DNA from: Moraxellaceae bacterium
GTDB lineage: Bacteria; Pseudomonadota; Gammaproteobacteria; Pseudomonadales; Ketobacteraceae
Direction: 5' to 3'
Length of the DNA stretch: 7,981 nucleotides
Assembly: GCA_002402125.1 (NCBI GenBank)
Contig: NVVG01000276.1
Coordinates: forward strand, 1-7,981
A model generated the notes under the pieces. It was not told the origin of the DNA and searched no databases. It saw only the letters and a list, made by a program, of their open reading frames with translations. Below are positions 7,301 through 7,981 of the stretch, in pieces. Each line of letters begins with the position of its first letter. The first letter of the stretch is position 1. The position numbers were made by a program, and so were the translations under genes.

Positions 7301-7981
7301 CCGACCCTATTACCGGTGCTGTTGTTAGTGCGTCACGTTCTAATAGACTAAATTATGTTATTGATAACGGAGCGGATGATGCGGTATCCACGAATGGAGA
7401 TATAAAGGCAGGAATGAGTCCTGACAACTTTCAATATGACAAAATTGGTGAGCTCACCGGAGATCTTTCAGAAGGAATTTTATCGATGACATGGAGGCGT
7501 GGTGATAAGAAAATCCAATCAATTACCAGAACCGCTGCAAGTGGAATGTCAGATTTAGAATTTGTTTACAATCCTTTTGGGTTGCGCGTTCTAAAAATTG
7601 AAAAAACAAAAGACAACCTTACAAATGTGATTCTTCCAGAAGAAGAATGGAATAGGACTTATTATGCATATGACGCGAATGGTCAATGCATGGGCGTGTA
7701 TGATATAGAGATAAGTTCAACGAACAACCAGGCTAGAATAGAAGAACATCATATTTATGGAGCGTCCCGTTTAGGAATGCTTAAAAAGAGTGAACTTATT
7801 TATGATAATGGAACAACTTTCCCGTTGATCAAAGACGTACTTGAAAATACATTGGGTGAACGACGATATGAATTAACGAATCACTTAGGAAATGTTCAAG
7901 CGGTAATCACAGATCGTAAGCTTCCAAAAGAAGGTCAGTCAGTTGAATTATTGACTTCAACGGCATTCCCAAATCAATTGT
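1306..7981 (+). CDS. Giant secreted RHS/YD-repeat protein with RHS-associated core (3' end outside window)
   Basis: One uninterrupted frame of 2,225 complete codons runs off the window end. Order by residue: Sec signal peptide (1-22); beta-rich region (about 66-165); Fn3-like domain (about 186-262); first RHS-family block with DGLGRGRQ (333-340), YYDELGRP (357-364), MGSGHET (475-481), LFGSEVG (496-502) and DANGQ (514-518); Cys-rich segment (603-1487); and a long YD-like block with FYYDQAGNL (1510-1518), FWYDHYGRI (1589-1597), FYDPQGR (1615-1621), YDIHGN (1714-1719), CYDELNRL (1769-1776), GPLAR (1800-1804) and YTINGWLK (1819-1826). The core motif ELTNHLGNV (2189-2197) comes near the end. Family knowledge: RHS/YD proteins form beta-shells that enclose a variable C-terminal, often toxic, tip. 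The module order matches large Bacteroidota RHS proteins I recall. The tip, any processing site and any type IX sorting domain lie beyond the window, so the effector activity is unknown. The family call is firm; a role in toxin delivery is inference. Confidence 0.93.
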   Translation, partial: MMKQRIVSVLAIVFLFCSQLFAGQETYSTRVEGSEISVGATHEVYDVQYFDMLSDPLWGSNYTNHHVYNKVQLGVNPEVVQSGVYSAEVKVRVTYQEWTVSGFSTVVKDRILTVTYDGTDEYALIEDLSTFSFEGGHYVQVEILTISSGIDVDAIFIESSIEVERYYRFDGDQVEGSNYYFIGVSGDYIEFNWDVKQGAEYYELEWVHINDYTIDNGIYVPLGDLEYDFYLNSTRIMTHDNWYKIPAIFDHGYVIFRVRPIGAQGFDFSKRYDGEWDGFEKGVLANFPDGNLASFPNARIIVIGSEYDTKMNWAHQVGYTEEGKRFEGLSFMDGLGRGRQSVSHNTVTEQAVVSNVYYDELGRPAISDLPTPVNGEQLMHYPDFNRPESNPGVGYQPVYYDDLSVNNDPECSQTSAGFSLYHGAGEYYSENNPDVDGQNAHIPNAEGFPFSRVTYLEDFTNRPRRIGAFGDDLRMGSGHETEMIYVSPNQAELNKLFGSEVGYYEHYQKMITIDANGQAYAQYTDMAGRVVASFMIGPAPSNLDALSNNISNPQTVDLLMDGDSQTTSNLPPSTMLTHYEYFPEDDVYTFNYGFTPSEYQATCLPQNICLDCVYDLTINITDECGAEAFNKTIQVNGTTFDAICNNEPAPPIEDVIPLNVPVTLIAGRYAITKSLSVNQDAINEYWCTYIDNSTCLTPLSDHFNGFYLEEPFDNCTDELLEEDVVGCDIYKEIMLEDVSPGGQYALYDETVSGHVINDPASQDIFGSNWQNGTYYDDQGVLIDLSDPIWTLTYFIDNFRDEWAEQLLPYHPEICYLDFCELSASSDTYAEGMLDTDDYSVALNAGYFNPLISPQAQSGIPMGVLNGGANNYDPFFAVNGQGLGFVAQIGSSMTDIDIPLTNGTFEQVDIWEYAILQAFDCGPFASLTEINDCVFDFRDDICNLDLVWINFREAYLELRASVYYEAQQAYVADPSNNCTSNECIGSIASGCSDYSNKVSRFGNANAQIGTTGNSLANLTIGSNGITFLNQQVAAGCQQYATQAASEWMNLLSGCDFVNTIGETATTNLEADMITLISSGCDLDNPQGASTSLTGIVEQNTGTTVYSLSELLAAYGLTESNLCSDLLISTPGVYQTAQEALSELEKPLDICACDQVFEAEVLAGQLGITEEEALAQLTGIDLADVDYIICACESAATKAWYPGFDWAAENANANSDLAMTEITIPAQLSCEECTVNCSDVAADISALDTRFGITDFSSAQNYETILTNYLNQQYNYSLAYEDYETFIAQCGASPSDPYCEINPLLTEWAEVMTLVAFRGQLLNDQASQVDLLTENIVYEHSGLNGYFSGNNHWSTQSGTTLSIHLGTTSNNCTIDLTTDIDFENIVGFGVAIPLTNSCSGNSTFQIEVSYIDCGEIQTKLIDGTSNCFEAVECICYPADLTLCNDIEQIYTGPCYQPRLDELYQNAVEAFEQGVSDQYGEFTREYNEQCVEAFNTENFNYTGNFRQYQYTLFYYDQAGNLIQTVAPEGVNELPASQNTAINAARDGVIDSQNPSNLAAVLPTHEYKTTYEYNSYNQLDLTTNPDQDGDTKFWYDHYGRIVASQNPVQAMESKYSYSFYDPQGRPTQVGQVVQSTVLVESIVKVDDLGTSFEGWVTGGSLSEVTLTQYDRPLGALVEAMFDNGMQENLRLRVASVLYYSIINGGGLGAYESATHYSYDIHGNVKEQIQDFPQLAVVEQNLKSTQYEYELISGNVEKVSYQKDARDQMTHEYCYDELNRLTEVFTSTDDVHKTQESHYYYYDYGPLARTELGQYKVQGQDFAYTINGWLKAMNSSTLDVCHDIGKDAYCGYLTGNGKGHSRVAKDVNAYTIGYFDGDYSAIGSSSMEMSRAANDQFTLQGAELYNGNIRHLVTSIYGMENETMGTVYNYDQLQRLTEMTAFYNSNTDNSWTGVGSTQDYFNSYSYDKNGNIKTLQRNGTISSNTLLMDEFDYRYVGLDDLPNTDPITGAVVSASRSNRLNYVIDNGADDAVSTNGDIKAGMSPDNFQYDKIGELTGDLSEGILSMTWRRGDKKIQSITRTAASGMSDLEFVYNPFGLRVLKIEKTKDNLTNVILPEEEWNRTYYAYDANGQCMGVYDIEISSTNNQARIEEHHIYGASRLGMLKKSELIYDNGTTFPLIKDVLENTLGERRYELTNHLGNVQAVITDRKLPKEGQSVELLTSTAFPNQL
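1861..2091 (+). other. Fibronectin type III-like domain in the RHS protein
   Basis: Residues about 186-262 show the Fn3 pattern: IEFNWDVKQGAEYYELEW (189-206), where a strand Trp precedes 'GAEYYELEW', and later TRIMTH, WYKIP and a closing strand VIFRVRPIG (254-262). Fn3-like modules act as spacers or in adhesion at the N-terminus of secreted proteins. The call rests on strand pattern only, and the borders are approximate. Confidence 0.5.
2206..2910 (+). other. First block of RHS-family motifs (N-terminal)
   Basis: Residues about 301-535 contain NWAHQVGYTEEGKRFEGLSF followed by MDGLGRGRQSV, then a YYDELGRP YD element, ENNPDVDGQNAHIPNAEGFP, the strongly family-specific MGSGHETEMIYVSP, LFGSEVGYYEHYQKM, and DANGQAYAQYTDMAGRVVAS. 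I recognise this order from Bacteroidota RHS proteins, where the same phrases occur with small changes. It is probably the first turn of the beta-shell. Only two Cys (C17 and C411) occur before residue 603. Confidence 0.75.
3112..5766 (+). other. Cys-rich central segment of the RHS protein
   Basis: Residues 603-1487 hold 39 cysteines, against 2 in residues 1-602 and 4 in 1488-2225. Recognisable phrases are CLDCVYDL (609-616) with DEC (622-624), LLPYHPEICYLDFC (806-819), WINFREAYLELR (947-958), C1035 to C1053 around an Ala-rich helix (CQQYATQAASEWMNLLSGC), GCDLDNPQGAS (1078-1088), CAC at 1149-1151 and again at 1188-1190, and a beta-domain with GFGVAIP (from position 5461). The even spread of Cys in an exported protein suggests disulfide-stabilised folds. 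LPYHPE-x-C and GCD..NP.GAS are motifs I recall from this family, so the segment is ancestral to it rather than a recent insertion. Its role is unknown. Confidence 0.7.
5827..7981 (+). other. C-terminal RHS/YD-like shell segment and RHS-associated core
   Basis: From residue 1508 the YD-type units come at irregular spacing: FYYDQAGNL, YEYNSYNQL, FWYDHYGRI, FYDPQGRP, YSYDIHGN, CYDELNRL, YNYDQLQRL (1923-1931), YSYDKNGN (1959-1966), FQYDKIGEL (2042-2050), YAYDANGQ (2120-2127) and IYGASRLGM (2150-2158). The RHS-associated core follows, with RRYELTNHLGNVQAVITDRK at residues 2186-2205. In RHS and TcC proteins this core closes the beta-shell just before the variable tip. About 20 residues after the core motif are visible, then the window ends, so the usual DYYxFG-type continuation and any cleavage motif cannot be seen. 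Confidence 0.88.

Overview
The window is almost entirely coding on the plus strand. It holds parts of two adjacent, very large genes of the RHS/YD-repeat type seen in Bacteroidota. The organism is probably a member of that phylum, perhaps Flavobacteriales or a relative. The reasons are the AT-rich codon use, the absence of a Shine-Dalgarno sequence at the one visible start codon, and protein modules that I recognise from the long Cys-rich RHS proteins of Bacteroidota. Examples are the MGSGHET, LPYHPE-x-C, GCD..NP.GAS, YDYGPLAR, YTINGWLK and NHLGNV..VITDRK motifs. The phylum assignment is fairly firm; the order or family is a guess.

Layout. Positions 2-1306 are the 3' end (434 residues) of a gene that starts before the window. 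This piece carries an NPFAYGVKGD segment, a YDEYG element, an FDGFEDY motif, a jelly-roll-like beta domain and a terminal YDP...NYDEN element. Its TAA stop overlaps the ATG of the next gene by one base (TAATG, 1304-1308). The second gene runs from 1306 to beyond the window end without a stop, giving at least 2,225 residues. It begins with a clear Sec signal peptide. A beta-rich N-terminus and an Fn3-like domain follow, then a first block of RHS-family motifs (residues about 320-535), then a Cys-rich segment (603-1487, 39 cysteines). The last part is a long RHS/YD-like segment (from about 1508) ending in the RHS-associated core motif (2185-2205). The C-terminal tip, which in this superfamily is the variable and often toxic part, lies outside the window.

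How they may work together. The one-base overlap and shared family imply co-transcription and coupled translation. The second gene has its own signal peptide, so the pair is not simply one gene broken by a frameshift. By analogy with RHS and TcB/TcC proteins, the YD-rich segment probably folds as a beta-shell that holds its C-terminal polypeptide. That is inference: neither the effector tip, nor an immunity gene, nor a secretion-system gene is visible. I found no RNA gene, mobile element, CRISPR array, terminator or gene-free stretch over 300 bases.
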